Assembly (NCBI GenBank): GCA_039621445.1
Contig: CP154957.1
Coordinates: 27,264,541-27,328,540, forward strand
Reading direction: 5' to 3'
DNA: 64,000 nucleotides
DNA from: Euglena gracilis
Lineage: Eukaryota > Euglenida > Euglenophyceae > Euglenales
The notes below the pieces were generated by a model that saw only the letters and a program-made list of their open reading frames with translations, searched no databases and was not told the DNA's origin. Below, piece by piece: positions 30,394-40,429 of this stretch (its first letter is position 1; each line of letters starts with the position of its first letter). Position numbers and translations under genes: made by a program.

Positions 30394-31616
30394 ATCAGCG
30401 GAAGTAATACCTCGCGGTCGAGGGTACCGCCAAACTGTCGCCGCAAATGTTCTTCCAGGCTGATATCAGCCAGGTGCCAGTTGGGGCGCAGGTGACCGAT
30501 AATCCGACGACGAGGACCCTCGATGGCGTCACCGTAATCCGGTGGCAGGCTTTCCATACCAGGCCTATCGTCCTGGGGGTCACGGAGATGTATATACACC
30601 TCCATGACATAGGTGGTCCAGGCTCGCCACCAGAACTGCTGCAGCATAAAAATACGCTGCTTGTGGACGCGGCGACTTTTGCCCTGGACATCCGGGGCGT
30701 CGCGGCACACATGCATAAGCATGCGGCGTCCCATCTCCAGGACCGGGTTGTCCCGAGGCGGTGGAGGACTTCCGCGCACGCCGAATCCCCAGAAGTCGAC
30801 AGGAAATTCCTGCCGGCAGTACTTACAACAGAGGTCATACCTCTGTGGGTAAGCCAGGGAAACACGCTTAACGCGGAAGGTGGAGCCGTAATGGCTCACC
30901 AGCCACACCTGGAGGTTGTTGCACCACAACACCTCGATCAGGCGTTCGATGTCGGGGTGTAGTGGGTAGAATTCCCACTGCACGCCGAGGGGTCCGACTG
31001 TATACAGTCGAAGATTGCCTTCAGCCTTCGGGCCAACACACACACGCTGGTCCCGAAATCCCAACTGGTGCAGGTAACTGCGACCAGTGGTCGCTGAAGA
31101 GACCCCAGTTCTGGCAGGGGTATCCCAGCCAAAACCAGAGCTCCCAGAAACCCGGCTGGGCATCCAGCAAGGGTCTGCCACCTTCACCTTCGAAGGCGTA
31201 CAGATCTATTCCGTAATGGAATAGTCTGACTCTGTTCTCGGTGTGGTAATACCACATCGATGAGCTTGTGGAGGGGTGACGGGGCGGTTTTCCTGCAACA
31301 TGGTAATCCTGCTGCATTCGCCAGCCTTCGTCCTCCAGCTCCTCCTTGAACTGAGCATTTGCTCAAAGTCCGAGAGAACTTCTGCTGGTTCTTCTTCCTC
31401 CTCACGTGCTGTTCCCTTACCTTTACCCTCACCCTTCCCTTTGCCGGCCACGCCTTTGCCTTCCCCTTGCCTTTGCCCTCGGCCTTGCCTGTGTCCTTTA
31501 CGTCTGGCGAATACCAGAGGGTCGGGCGCTCGGTGCCGCAGGAGTCGGTCTCGGTGCCGCCGGAGTCGGTTTCGTTTCCTACCTCCTCCTCCTCTGCCTA
31601 TGCCTCCCTTCCTCAC
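30102..31616 (-). pseudogene. chromovirus extra ORF, globular domain with C-x2-C
   Basis: Frame 31616-31206 begins with an RG/GKGEGK-rich basic stretch followed by EEEEE. Frame 31317-31021 then gives aromatic globular sequence (RLFHYGIDLYAFEGEGG, GFWELWFWLGYP). The 361-codon frame 31187-30102 continues with R-L-Y-T-V-G-P-L-G-V-Q-W-E-F-Y, a CCKYC pair, a WWRAWTTYVMEVYIHL helix and ATLAQQRQQQ. Two frameshifts are needed to join them. The tryptophan content and even composition argue for a real domain. No known family. Confidence 0.5.
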
Positions 31617-31828
31617 CTTTCTCTTACCTCTCCTCCTCTTTCCCTCCTACCCTACCTTCCTCCTCCCTTCCTCCTCCTTGCATTCATCTCTTGGGAGGGA
31701 CGGCCGCTCCGCTTCAACGTCGCGGTGATGGCGTGGCTAGGCGCTGCTAGGAGTCTGGCGTGGGCTTGGCTTCGACGCAGGGGGTCGCGCTTCTTCCTAC
31801 CGGAGGGATCGGCGATGGCATTGAGGCG

Positions 31829-33101
31829 TCAACAGGAACGGCTCATCGCCACTGTGCTCTGCCGGTGGTCGTCAGACCGGGGTAATCCTGGCTGGCTTCC
31901 ACCTGCAATTGCCACACCGCCTTCCGCGTCCCGTGGGCTGGGTCGCCTGGGCTGTGGGGTAAGGTTCTCCGTAGTCCTGTCGCGCTTCAGGGTGGCAGGT
32001 AATACTGCCACACCTGCCGGGGGATCACGGGGTAATACCGGGGTTGCCACCCGCAGCTGCGGCTGGTACGGATGGTATGGGGTGTATCCACGGCCCTGAA
32101 GGGCAGCCAGAGAGGCGTAATACCTCGTCCGGTGCTCTTCAGACGCGAATACTGGCTCCTGCAGGAAGTGCCGAGCAAGCTCATCCTGCTCGGTTCCCGG
32201 AGGTGCCATGTGGTAGTCCGGAGCGTCCTGCCGACGGGGAATATCCCCAGTCTGGACAGGAGCTGCACTCTGCGTTCGGGCTGCCACACGGTGGGGAGGT
32301 TCATCCTCCACCACTATGGGCTCCGCTTGCCGCCGTGGCTCAACGCCAGGGACAGGGGCGACCGGTGATGCCTGTGGCATCCAGTGCATGAACATGTGTT
32401 GGACGTATGCCTCAGGGGGCACGTCCGACTGTCCGGCTGGGAGCACGCGTGCGCCGCGCGGGTAATCCGCGTGCGTCGCGTACTGCGAGACAAATTGCTC
32501 CGCTGGCGGCTCGCGCGGCTACATTCGCTGCGGCGAGGGCGGGCGAGCAAAACTTCTCGTCATCCCAGGTGGGACATGCACAGCCTCACCTACCGGTGGG
32601 GGCGTGTGCTCACGCATATGCACGGTGTGGGATCCCACCGGCGTCTGCGTTTGCAGCATGGGCGGCACATACACGCCCAGGTCCATCATTTTCTCGCCAG
32701 GCTCGAATCCGGAATCGGATGCCGACGAGAAATACCGTCTCCCCGAACAACTGAGCACAGTATGCATCCCAAAGGGCTTGCATAAAGGGCTCCGCTGGGG
32801 GGTGCGCGCACATACACATCGCCCGCTCCAACGTCTCCGTAGTGCGGAAGATCATCTCTCCCGCATACGGGAGCAGGCGCGATCTGCGCTGCGCTGGTGG
32901 CTGAGGTGCCGGCTGCTGGACGGCTGGTGGCTCTGGTACCGCAAATGCGGACTTGCTGCTGGTAGCCGCGGCGAATACCCGGGCTACCAGCATGTGGGCA
33001 CCCGGAATCGGGGTCTCAGCATACTGAGGGTACTGGGGGTATGGCGCGCCAGAAGGCTGCGGCCATGGTGGACCTGGTCCAGGTCCGCGCCCAGGCAGCA
33101 T
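31829..33101 (-). pseudogene. chromovirus extra ORF, N-terminal proline-rich part
   Basis: The first ATG after integrase (33101) opens a PGPPWPQP-rich frame to 32610. It continues in frames 32767-32519 and 32446-31829 (PVAPVPGVEPRRQAEP, FLQEPVFASEEHRTRYY). Frame changes near 32700 and 32510 are implied. The sequence is disordered. This is the start of the 5.5-kb extra coding region unique to this element. Confidence 0.45.
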
Positions 33102-33168
33102 GATGCTACCCGAACGACGACTGCAACGAAGGGAAACCTTGTTTTCAGTCGGTTTGAGTGCTGGCGCA

Positions 33169-33182
33169 CTGAAAAAGGAAGG
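33169..33182 (-). promoter_or_regulatory. possible splice acceptor before the extra ORF
   Basis: Minus-strand CCTTCCTTTTTCAG lies 68 bases before the first extra-ORF ATG and just after the integrase stop. It fits a 3' splice site for a spliced subgenomic message, as env-like genes use; the donor is unknown. Confidence 0.35.
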
Positions 33183-33295
33183 CTTCTATCTTAATCAAAA
33201 ACTCTGCGAGAAAGATAGAGAAATAAGGAAGTGCAGGGGGGTATAAACGCGAAACATTCACATAAAACACACGCATTCTCCAAAACGAAATCGTT

Positions 33296-34003
33296 TCAGA
33301 AAGTGTTTATGTTTATGTCTATGTTATTGCGCTTGTTCCACAGCTTCCAATCCTGCTGGATATATCCAACAAAACTGGATGCTGGCTCCCAAGTGTCCTC
33401 CTCTGGCCCATACCCTTTCCAACGAACTTTCCAGTAGTGCACACCCCTGTCGACCTTGTGGTCTATTATCTTATCGACCACAAAGTCGTCCGTTTCAGGT
33501 AATCTGGAACGGGGCTTGAAATATAGGCAGGGGATAGCTTTTCCGTCCGGGGGGCTTAGGTACGGTTTGAAGTCGTCCATATGGACGTCCTCAATCCCGT
33601 TGGGCAAGGCAACTTTAAATCGCCCGCTACTACCTAACCTCTCCAAAATTTCGCACGGGCCGAGCCAAAGAGGATCTAGCTTGGAAGATTGCATGCGGGT
33701 GCGGTTATTCCGTACCCACACGCGGTCACCTGGACTATACACAGGTGTGTTGAAGTTTTGTAAAAACGATTTCCGTTTGTTGGAATGAATTTCTGTGATA
33801 CGTGATTGGACTGCAGAGCGGAGTGATTCCACTTCTGCAAACCACGTTTCACAGCTGACGCTACTTCGGGCGGGTCTCTCCGAGGGGATATCCCCTATGG
33901 CCGGAGGGTCTCGTCCGAAAACAATTTTGTACGGTGAGTGTGGTAATACCAACCCTGGCAAGGTGTTGATGAAAATAAACACCAATGAAGAACGGATAAC
34001 CAA
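33296..34003 (-). pseudogene. integrase C-terminus with chromodomain
   Basis: The frame follows the integrase core after a frameshift near 33950. It includes the GPY/F-type region ([13 protein letters not shown]) and ends with a chromodomain: [32 protein letters not shown]. The aromatic residues of the methyl-lysine cage pattern (W-K-G-Y, W-E-P) are present. Chromodomains direct chromovirus integration to marked heterochromatin. Confidence 0.9.
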
Positions 34004-35553
34004 TTCTTACCCGAGTCAGCCAGTGAAAGGCGAAGCATATTGACAACGGATTTCACGGCTGCCTCGGCTCTACCATTGCCTTTCGGGCGGTATATAATGG
34101 AAAAATGCTGCTCAATGCCGAGTAAACCGCACAAAGTTGTGAAAAACCGCGAAGAGATCAAGTGATCTTGATCACTCACGATTTCGTTCGGTAAACCCAT
34201 TAAGCAGATACATTTCTCCAGGAATATGGATGCCAAAATCTGGGCTGTCAACCCTGCTTTCCGGCATGGAATGGCTACTATGTACCCACTCAGCCGACAG
34301 ACGACAACAAAAACGTAATCGTAAATTTTGTCATCTGATCCTTTGCAAGGTTCAAGTTCGAGAAAATCCATGCAGAGGGACGTAAAAATGTCTGGTGGTA
34401 CGGGGAAAAAGTCCATCGTACCAGGGGGGGTACCTCTGCGCGGTTTCACAGCCTGGCAAATTTGGCACCGTTGCGAAATTCGCAAACAGCGCGAATATAA
34501 ATCTTTTTCACTCAGGGTTGTGCAATATCTGCGACCCACCAGTGAAAGAAGTTTGGGGGCCCCAGGGTGACCATGGTTGTGATAGCTCAAAATCACATCA
34601 TCAACCAGGTCTTGGGGTATACAATATTTATAACCAGAATCATTCCGGAAAATAAGCCGCAATGGTGATAGAGAGTAATTCTCTATGGATTCACCATTAC
34701 GAAGTCTATTCACAATGGTACTATATATAGGGTCACGCGAATAATCCCATTCGCGGAAAAATAGGGGGGTAGGAGTTTCCGTACGCGTAATGCGACGGGG
34801 TCCGGCAGTGCGTCCACGCCGGCGCCTTCCACGCAATGGTGAAATGGCGATGCTGCGATATACCCGGGAAACGGGTAGTGAATCGAGCATGTTGTCCGCA
34901 GCGTCGGATCGACGTGCGAACTGGTCAGCCTCATGGCTGCCATGAAAAGTCGCATCTCCCTCATCCGGGTTCCCAGGATAATACCAGGGGGCTCGGCTGA
35001 GAGGATCCGCAACTTTTTGCGTGTGACCTGGGGTATAGATAACCACCAGGTTAAACTGGCTCAAGAACTCATGCCATCGGCATCTTCTGCCCACTGATGA
35101 CATGGCCTTGTTTAGGTCCTCGGTATACGAGTGTTGAAGGCTCTCATGATCCGTCAGCACGAGTATCTTGACCAAGCTGCTGGCTATCCAGCTGCGGAAT
35201 TTCTGCAGAATAAGCACAATGGCACATGTCTCCTTTTCACGAATACTCCATTTAACCTGTCCTTTCCCGTTGTCGCCCTGTAGCTTCCTGCTGAAGAAAG
35301 CCACAGGTCGGAGTTCATTCGCCGCATTATGCTGGCTAAGAACCCCGCCAACAGCGTAATCGCTGCTGTCGACTTCCAGGACATACGGTTTGTATGGATC
35401 CGCGATATCGAGAACCACGTTCTCGAGGAGCAAGTCCTTGATTTTATTCAAGGCCTCGCGCATTTGGTCATCCCAAATGACTTTTGCGTTATCGGGTGTC
35501 CGATTTTTGAGCCGTCGGGTTAGGGGTACCGCGATTTTCGCGAAGTCTTTCAT
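33895..35553 (-). pseudogene. RNase H and integrase core
   Basis: The frame is 552 codons. RNase H signatures: L-E-V-D-S-S-D near residue 60, K-E-T-C-A-I, and L-T-D-H-E-S-L. Integrase: zinc-binding H-N-H-G-H-P-G and C-Q-I-C, first Asp in C-M-D-F-L-E, second in V-S-D-Q-D, and Glu in N-G-R-A-E-A about 35 residues later, completing D-D-35-E. The last 20 codons are out of frame, so the protein is cut before the chromodomain. Confidence 0.9.
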
Positions 35554-35562
35554 GTAAATCGC

Positions 35563-36697
35563 TTAATATTGGGGTAATCCCAAAAATCCCTTTAAATGCG
35601 TTAAGGTCTTAATGACCTCATGAGTCCATTTTCTAAAGGCCTCCATCTTACTGGGTGCGGCTTTACGCTGCCCGTTGCTCAGGATGTGTCCGCAAAACTT
35701 AATAATTTTACGAAACAGGTGCATTTTGGAACCCTTCACAAAAAGCAAATGCTTTTTGAACGCAGATAATACCGCCCGCACATCGCGATAATGCGGTTCG
35801 AGGATATCCTCGCCCGATTTCGCGGATGGCGGTTGGGTTCCCACCAGTACATCATCGATGTACACCAGAGCAAACGGTAAATAGCGCAAAACCCACTGGA
35901 TCATGCGTTGAAACATGGCTGGGCCATTCTTAACACCCATGGGATGGACCGTTCATTGGTACACACCCTTGGATGTCACGAATGCCGTACGGTTGCGAAT
36001 CAGGATGCAAATGCATCTGATGGAAACCGTCTTCCAGATCAAACATTGACCACCACCGGTTATCCGATTGTCTGGTGATCAAATCCTCGATCAGCGGTAA
36101 CGGGAAGGGGTCGTCCTGCATTTGGGAGTTCAGGTACCGGTAATCCAGCACTAGTCTCCACTTCTTCTGACCAGACTGGTCAGCGGGTTTGGGCACCACA
36201 AAAGCTTGTGATGTCCACTCGCTCTTGGAAGGGATAATCCACTTCCGCTGGATGAGCTTCTCAATCATCTCGTTGAGAGCTTGTTCGCGTTCACCCGAAC
36301 AACGGAAGAATTTCCGGTGCATGGGTTTAGCGCCATCCTTGAGCTCGATTTTGCAAACACCGAACGGACCGCGAATCGCGGGGTCGATGTCGCAGGCGTA
36401 AACTGGGTTATCCAGTACACCATGGAATTCGCGAGTAATTCGCGAACAATAGTCAGCAGACTTGGGGTGTTGGTCCGCACTCTCAATGACCGCAGAAAGC
36501 TGCGTTGAGGGTGTGGCATCCCTATTGGTACCAAGATATCTTGGCACACGCAAATCGGATATTCCGAATGCGTCGAAGAAACAAACGCGAAAAATGATTT
36601 CTTTAACAGGTGGTAATAATATACCACAAAAGTCCTCAAATAGTGGTACATCAGCGGGTAAATCCCACCAATGAAAACAAACATGGGGTGAAACCAA
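35563..36697 (-). pseudogene. Ty3/gypsy reverse transcriptase, two frames
   Basis: Frame 36697-35930 carries the RT fingers and palm start (K-R-K-W-I-I-P-S-K-S, W-R-L-V-L-D-Y-R-Y-L-N, F-D-L-E-D-G-F-H-Q). Frame 35940-35563 carries F-Q-R-M-I, the catalytic Y-I-D-D-V and the thumb to K-G-F-L-G-L. A shift near 35940 divides them. The order and motifs are typical of gypsy elements. Confidence 0.85.
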
Positions 36698-37821
36698 TCC
36701 TCATTCGGATTGACGGGTATGAGGAGAGCTCCTCGCGCTTCATCGCGGAGGATTTTCTCCACCACATCCGGAATAAGTTTTGGGGGAGGGTGCATCCAGA
36801 GCACCGTATCACCCCAAAATTTTAGAAATGTGTTGGAATGTCGCGACCAATATCGCGACAAGCGCGCATGCGCTTTTGATGAAAACGCATCAATTTCCAA
36901 CGACAAATCGAAGGAATCAGCCAAAGCCGCGATTTTGGAGAACCATTCCTGCAAAATACGGTATTGACCAAAATTAAATGCGTTCCATACACGCATCGCG
37001 TAGGTGTCGACCTGGTTCGCGGGTTGAAGAGCGGTAACGCAATTCAGGGATCCGCAAACATAGGTCAAGGGTGTGTCATCCACACTCCCTAGGGGCATTC
37101 CCAATGGTTGATGGGTTGGATGGGTGCATACCCAGTCCATATCATGCCAGATGGAGGTGGGGGAGGTGTGTGACACGGATTTCGCGGTCCCAAACAACAA
37201 GGCAATACCTCGTTGTTGGAGCACTTGGTGTACGGTCGCGCATTGCGATCCGCAACCAAGTGTATGGGTGAGCGAAATCGGGATTAGTGTTGAGGTTTGG
37301 ACTAAACATCCACAATCGAAATCTGGCTTGCCGGAAATTCTCCTACAGTGCACACATTGGAAGGAAGTGTCGGAGTAGTGGTCCTGGTCGCACATGTTGG
37401 TCTGGTGAGGGTGTGTGTAAAAGTTGGGATGCGCTTTTGTAGCTGATGGGGGGTGTACAGATGTATCTGAAAGCGATACATCTGGTGGAAAACGGGATGT
37501 TGGTGCAGCTGGGCGACTACTCGACACCGTAATTACTTCAGGCCTTTGGGCTTTCGTCTTGTAACCCAGTGGAACGAGGGGGGTACCGCTACTCGCTTGC
37601 CCTGCCTCATGGGGAACGGAAGTTGGTGTGTCAGTGGGCAGGGGGTGAACTTTCTCGGTACACCCGGTGTGGAAAAAGTTGGTAGGTGTGGTTGGTAACA
37701 GAGTAAAAGTTTTCGAAAACGGTATGGAAAAATTTGTGGTCGTCACGGTTGACGCCACAGGTGAGAAGGTTTGGGGGGCAATGAAGAGTATGGTGATGTG
37801 CGCAAACCGTGGGAGTGGCAA
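36265..37821 (-). pseudogene. insert between protease and RT: cysteine-rich and methyltransferase-like domain
   Basis: The 518-codon frame starts with a serine/threonine/proline-rich stretch. Residues 144-265 have repeated cysteine pairs (QCVHC, CGC, CGSQC). Residues about 306-380 (36682-36906) read L-E-I-D-A-F-S-S, S-R-Y-W-S-R, L-W-M-H-P-P-P and A-L-L-I-P-V. This parallels the LINE domain at 23552-23893, but with HPPP in place of NPPF, so catalysis is unlikely. After about residue 390 the true frame shifts into the RT frame. Confidence 0.55.
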
Positions 37822-38368
37822 TCCACTACCAGCCGGTGCTGACGTAAAAAGGGGTATCCCAGAATTACGTCAGAACCATGGATTCCGGATTCGTATCCCC
37901 AGGTATCCGGAAAATTTTGCGGTTGGGGGGGGGGTGTGAGTGGTGCTTGGGGATGAGGGGTAGGACAATGTCCAAAAAGCATCCCAAGTCACCACCGCAC
38001 ATGGGGGTGTTGTCAGCCGTCGTAATTTTGATCGGCTTCTTGGCTTTCACCAAGAGGGGGGTTGGTATCAACCCGAACCGAAAAAGTAGTGCAATGCGAC
38101 AACCAGTGTCAATGAGAATTTTGACTTTTGCACAAAAATTTTGGATTTTGATTTCCGCTTGGACCAAAAGTTCCATGGGGGGTAAGCAAAGTGAAGGGTC
38201 TGGCGAAAATACGTTTTCTTGCCAGCTTTCCCATGAACCCTTTCCTACTTTGCACAACATTCCGAGCGGAAAGTTGGAGTGGGGGGTGGGGGACCCGAAA
38301 ATTTTCCGGGTACCGACCAGAAAGGCAGATGGGCAGGGGGGGCAGGGTTGATCAGGTCCTACCTCCAT
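37743..38368 (-). pseudogene. retropepsin (aspartic protease)
   Basis: Frame 38368-37865 contains V-K-I-L-I-D-T-G-C, the catalytic D-T-G, then I-T-T-A-D and G-G. Frame 37982-37743 gives V-I-L-G-Y-P-F-L-R, the conserved second half (I-L-G-x-x-x-L). A frameshift near 37890 separates them. It would process Gag-Pol. Confidence 0.75.
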
Positions 38369-38413
38369 CTGTTCATCAGCCCAGAGGTCCGTGCCCTCGG
38401 ACCTCGGGCTCCC

Positions 38414-40429
38414 CTACTCCAGGTCCGAACCGGCCGAATAGCCGGCTATGGGCCTTTTAGAGGTATAAACGGATTTCAACGTGCGCACCGCCATGCGGGC
38501 CTCGTCGAAATCGGTATCCGTGGTCTCATCCCCCTCCCTGCCCGAAGCCGGGGTGTCATCCTCCAAACAAGATAGCGTGAAACCGACTTTATGGCGGTTG
38601 GAGGAGTGACCCTTGTCACCGCGATTCATACCGCGATGACGTTGGCCAGGGCGGGGAGAACGAGAACGCGGACATTTGGATGAGTGGTGATCACTCGATC
38701 CACAAAGCGAACACCAAGATTTGTGTCGCGATTCTGGGTAACGGGGGGATCGGTTTCCCGATTTCCCGTCAAACCGTCGTGGTGAGCGGGTATCCCGTCG
38801 ACCATGACCGGTGTATCGGGGTTTTCCCGATGAGGATCGCGAAGAAGATGATCCGCTTCGCGAACGCGATGGCGATGTCTCGCGATGAGAATCACGCTTC
38901 TTGGCCGGGGCACCGGGTGACCTACCCCGAGGGGTACCGTGTTTCCGCTCATCGCGGAACGGGATCCGGGGGCTAATACCACCGGAACGGGGACCCGATG
39001 ACCGTGAATTGCCCGATTGGCGTGAAAACGCGGAGGAACCCGAACCCCGTGATGAGGTCGAGCCTCGCGGACTCTGAATACGCTTACGCGCTTCAGGATT
39101 AGGACATTCCCGAGACATATGTCCCGATTTGTTGCACAAAAAGCACACTTTATCCGTGGCTTGGTACGAAGAACGCGGGTATCGCGTTTTCGATCCCGTG
39201 CTGGGTGAAGTGGGTGAAACCGGTGATTTCTGCAATGCGTTCACCGAACCAGCCGGTAATCCATCGGTTGGGTGTGCGTTATACGCGGATTGAATTTGAC
39301 CAAGAAGCTGTGATAGCTTCAATTGCTTGGAAACGTAGTTCCAGCGTTGGTCAAGAGTCATTGGATGACTCGCCAACTCCTCACGGTGGATATCCTTGAT
39401 GAGGCTAGGCGTGAAATGCATGAGAACAGCATCAAACTGTTCGCGCATTTGCTTTTCACTGAGTTCATCCACTTCAGCGGCAAGTCCTAACCATTTGGCA
39501 TACCAAAGGTCAATGGACTTCCACTTGCGATCAGGTGGGGCGCATTGCCGCCACTTGGTCTCTAGGGTAATCCTAGCGACTAAACTTGAACTGGTGGAAG
39601 CGTATTGCTCCACCAGGTCATCAAAGCAAACGCGGTAGCGAATAACAAGTTGTCGCGCGCGCTCCTTCTCATCCCTAGGGAGGCAATCGATGAATTCCAT
39701 CTTGATCACCTCCGGGTTTGTGTCCTGGGTTGGCCCTTTTAATGCCCAGTAGTACTCCCAGTCCCGGAAAAACTGTCTCCATGTGGTTGGATCACCGTCC
39801 CATTGGGGTTTCACCTTGTTCGCGATTGCGATGGTGCCCTTGAAGTCTTTCTGAGAAACCCAATGACCCTCGGTGGTATTCCGTGGTTTTGGGCCTGGGT
39901 ACGCTCGAGCACCAAGCGTATCCTTTCCGGATTCTTGTCGGAATCGCGAAATTTCTGGTGAAGGTGAATCCTGGTACCGGAAATCCGGTCGCAAACCCTG
40001 TTGGTCACCCGTAATACGGGGACTCTCCGGTGTGGGGGTATGTCGCGCATGCAACATGTGACCCACTCCCGGTGTACGGGTTTGGCTCATTTCACGCACA
40101 AGCATGGAATGATGGATTTCTTGATGGAGACTTGGCGGAATCACCGTGTTTTCCGAAAATTCGGTTCCCATAATGGGAAATTCATCCGAAAACTGGGTTT
40201 GGGTTGTGGACAAGGCCAATGGTGGCACAATTCGCGGAATCGTGGATTGTGACACTCGGGACACGGGTGGTGGTGGTGCATGTGCACCCAGAGCCGGGTT
40301 ATGAAAACGCGACTCTGGAACATTTGGCGCATCTTCGGCAATGCATACTGCCGAATTGCGGTGTGAAACCCGCTGTTGGTTGGACACATTATCCAAACCC
40401 ACAGACAAGTCATGCACACTTTGCTCCAA
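38414..40429 (-). CDS. Gag, capsid-like region and two zinc knuckles
   Basis: The frame is 671 codons. Residues about 195-390 resemble the Ty3-type capsid (W-x-x-F-x-x-x-W, then a long helical region with R-W-N-Y-V). CCHC knuckles stand at 429-442 (CFLCNKSGHMSREC) and 573-586 (CSLCGSSDHHSSKC), separated by about 130 residues of RS/SR-rich sequence like that of splicing factors. Two widely spaced knuckles with an RS linker are unusual. The N-terminus is probably supplied by upstream frames (42411-40141), making a very long Gag. Confidence 0.8.
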   Translation of the reverse strand: MEQSVHDLSVGLDNVSNQQRVSHRNSAVCIAEDAPNVPESRFHNPALGAHAPPPPVSRVSQSTIPRIVPPLALSTTQTQFSDEFPIMGTEFSENTVIPPSLHQEIHHSMLVREMSQTRTPGVGHMLHARHTPTPESPRITGDQQGLRPDFRYQDSPSPEISRFRQESGKDTLGARAYPGPKPRNTTEGHWVSQKDFKGTIAIANKVKPQWDGDPTTWRQFFRDWEYYWALKGPTQDTNPEVIKMEFIDCLPRDEKERARQLVIRYRVCFDDLVEQYASTSSSLVARITLETKWRQCAPPDRKWKSIDLWYAKWLGLAAEVDELSEKQMREQFDAVLMHFTPSLIKDIHREELASHPMTLDQRWNYVSKQLKLSQLLGQIQSAYNAHPTDGLPAGSVNALQKSPVSPTSPSTGSKTRYPRSSYQATDKVCFLCNKSGHMSRECPNPEARKRIQSPRGSTSSRGSGSSAFSRQSGNSRSSGPRSGGISPRIPFRDERKHGTPRGRSPGAPAKKRDSHRETSPSRSRSGSSSSRSSSGKPRYTGHGRRDTRSPRRFDGKSGNRSPRYPESRHKSWCSLCGSSDHHSSKCPRSRSPRPGQRHRGMNRGDKGHSSNRHKVGFTLSCLEDDTPASGREGDETTDTDFDEARMAVRTLKSVYTSKRPIAGYSAGSDLE

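Noticed and set aside
31276-31750. Plus-strand leucine/proline/serine-rich secreted-like ORFs
   Set aside because: Complement of the RG/GKGEGK-rich sense region; hydrophobicity is a by-product of the CTC/TTC-rich strand.
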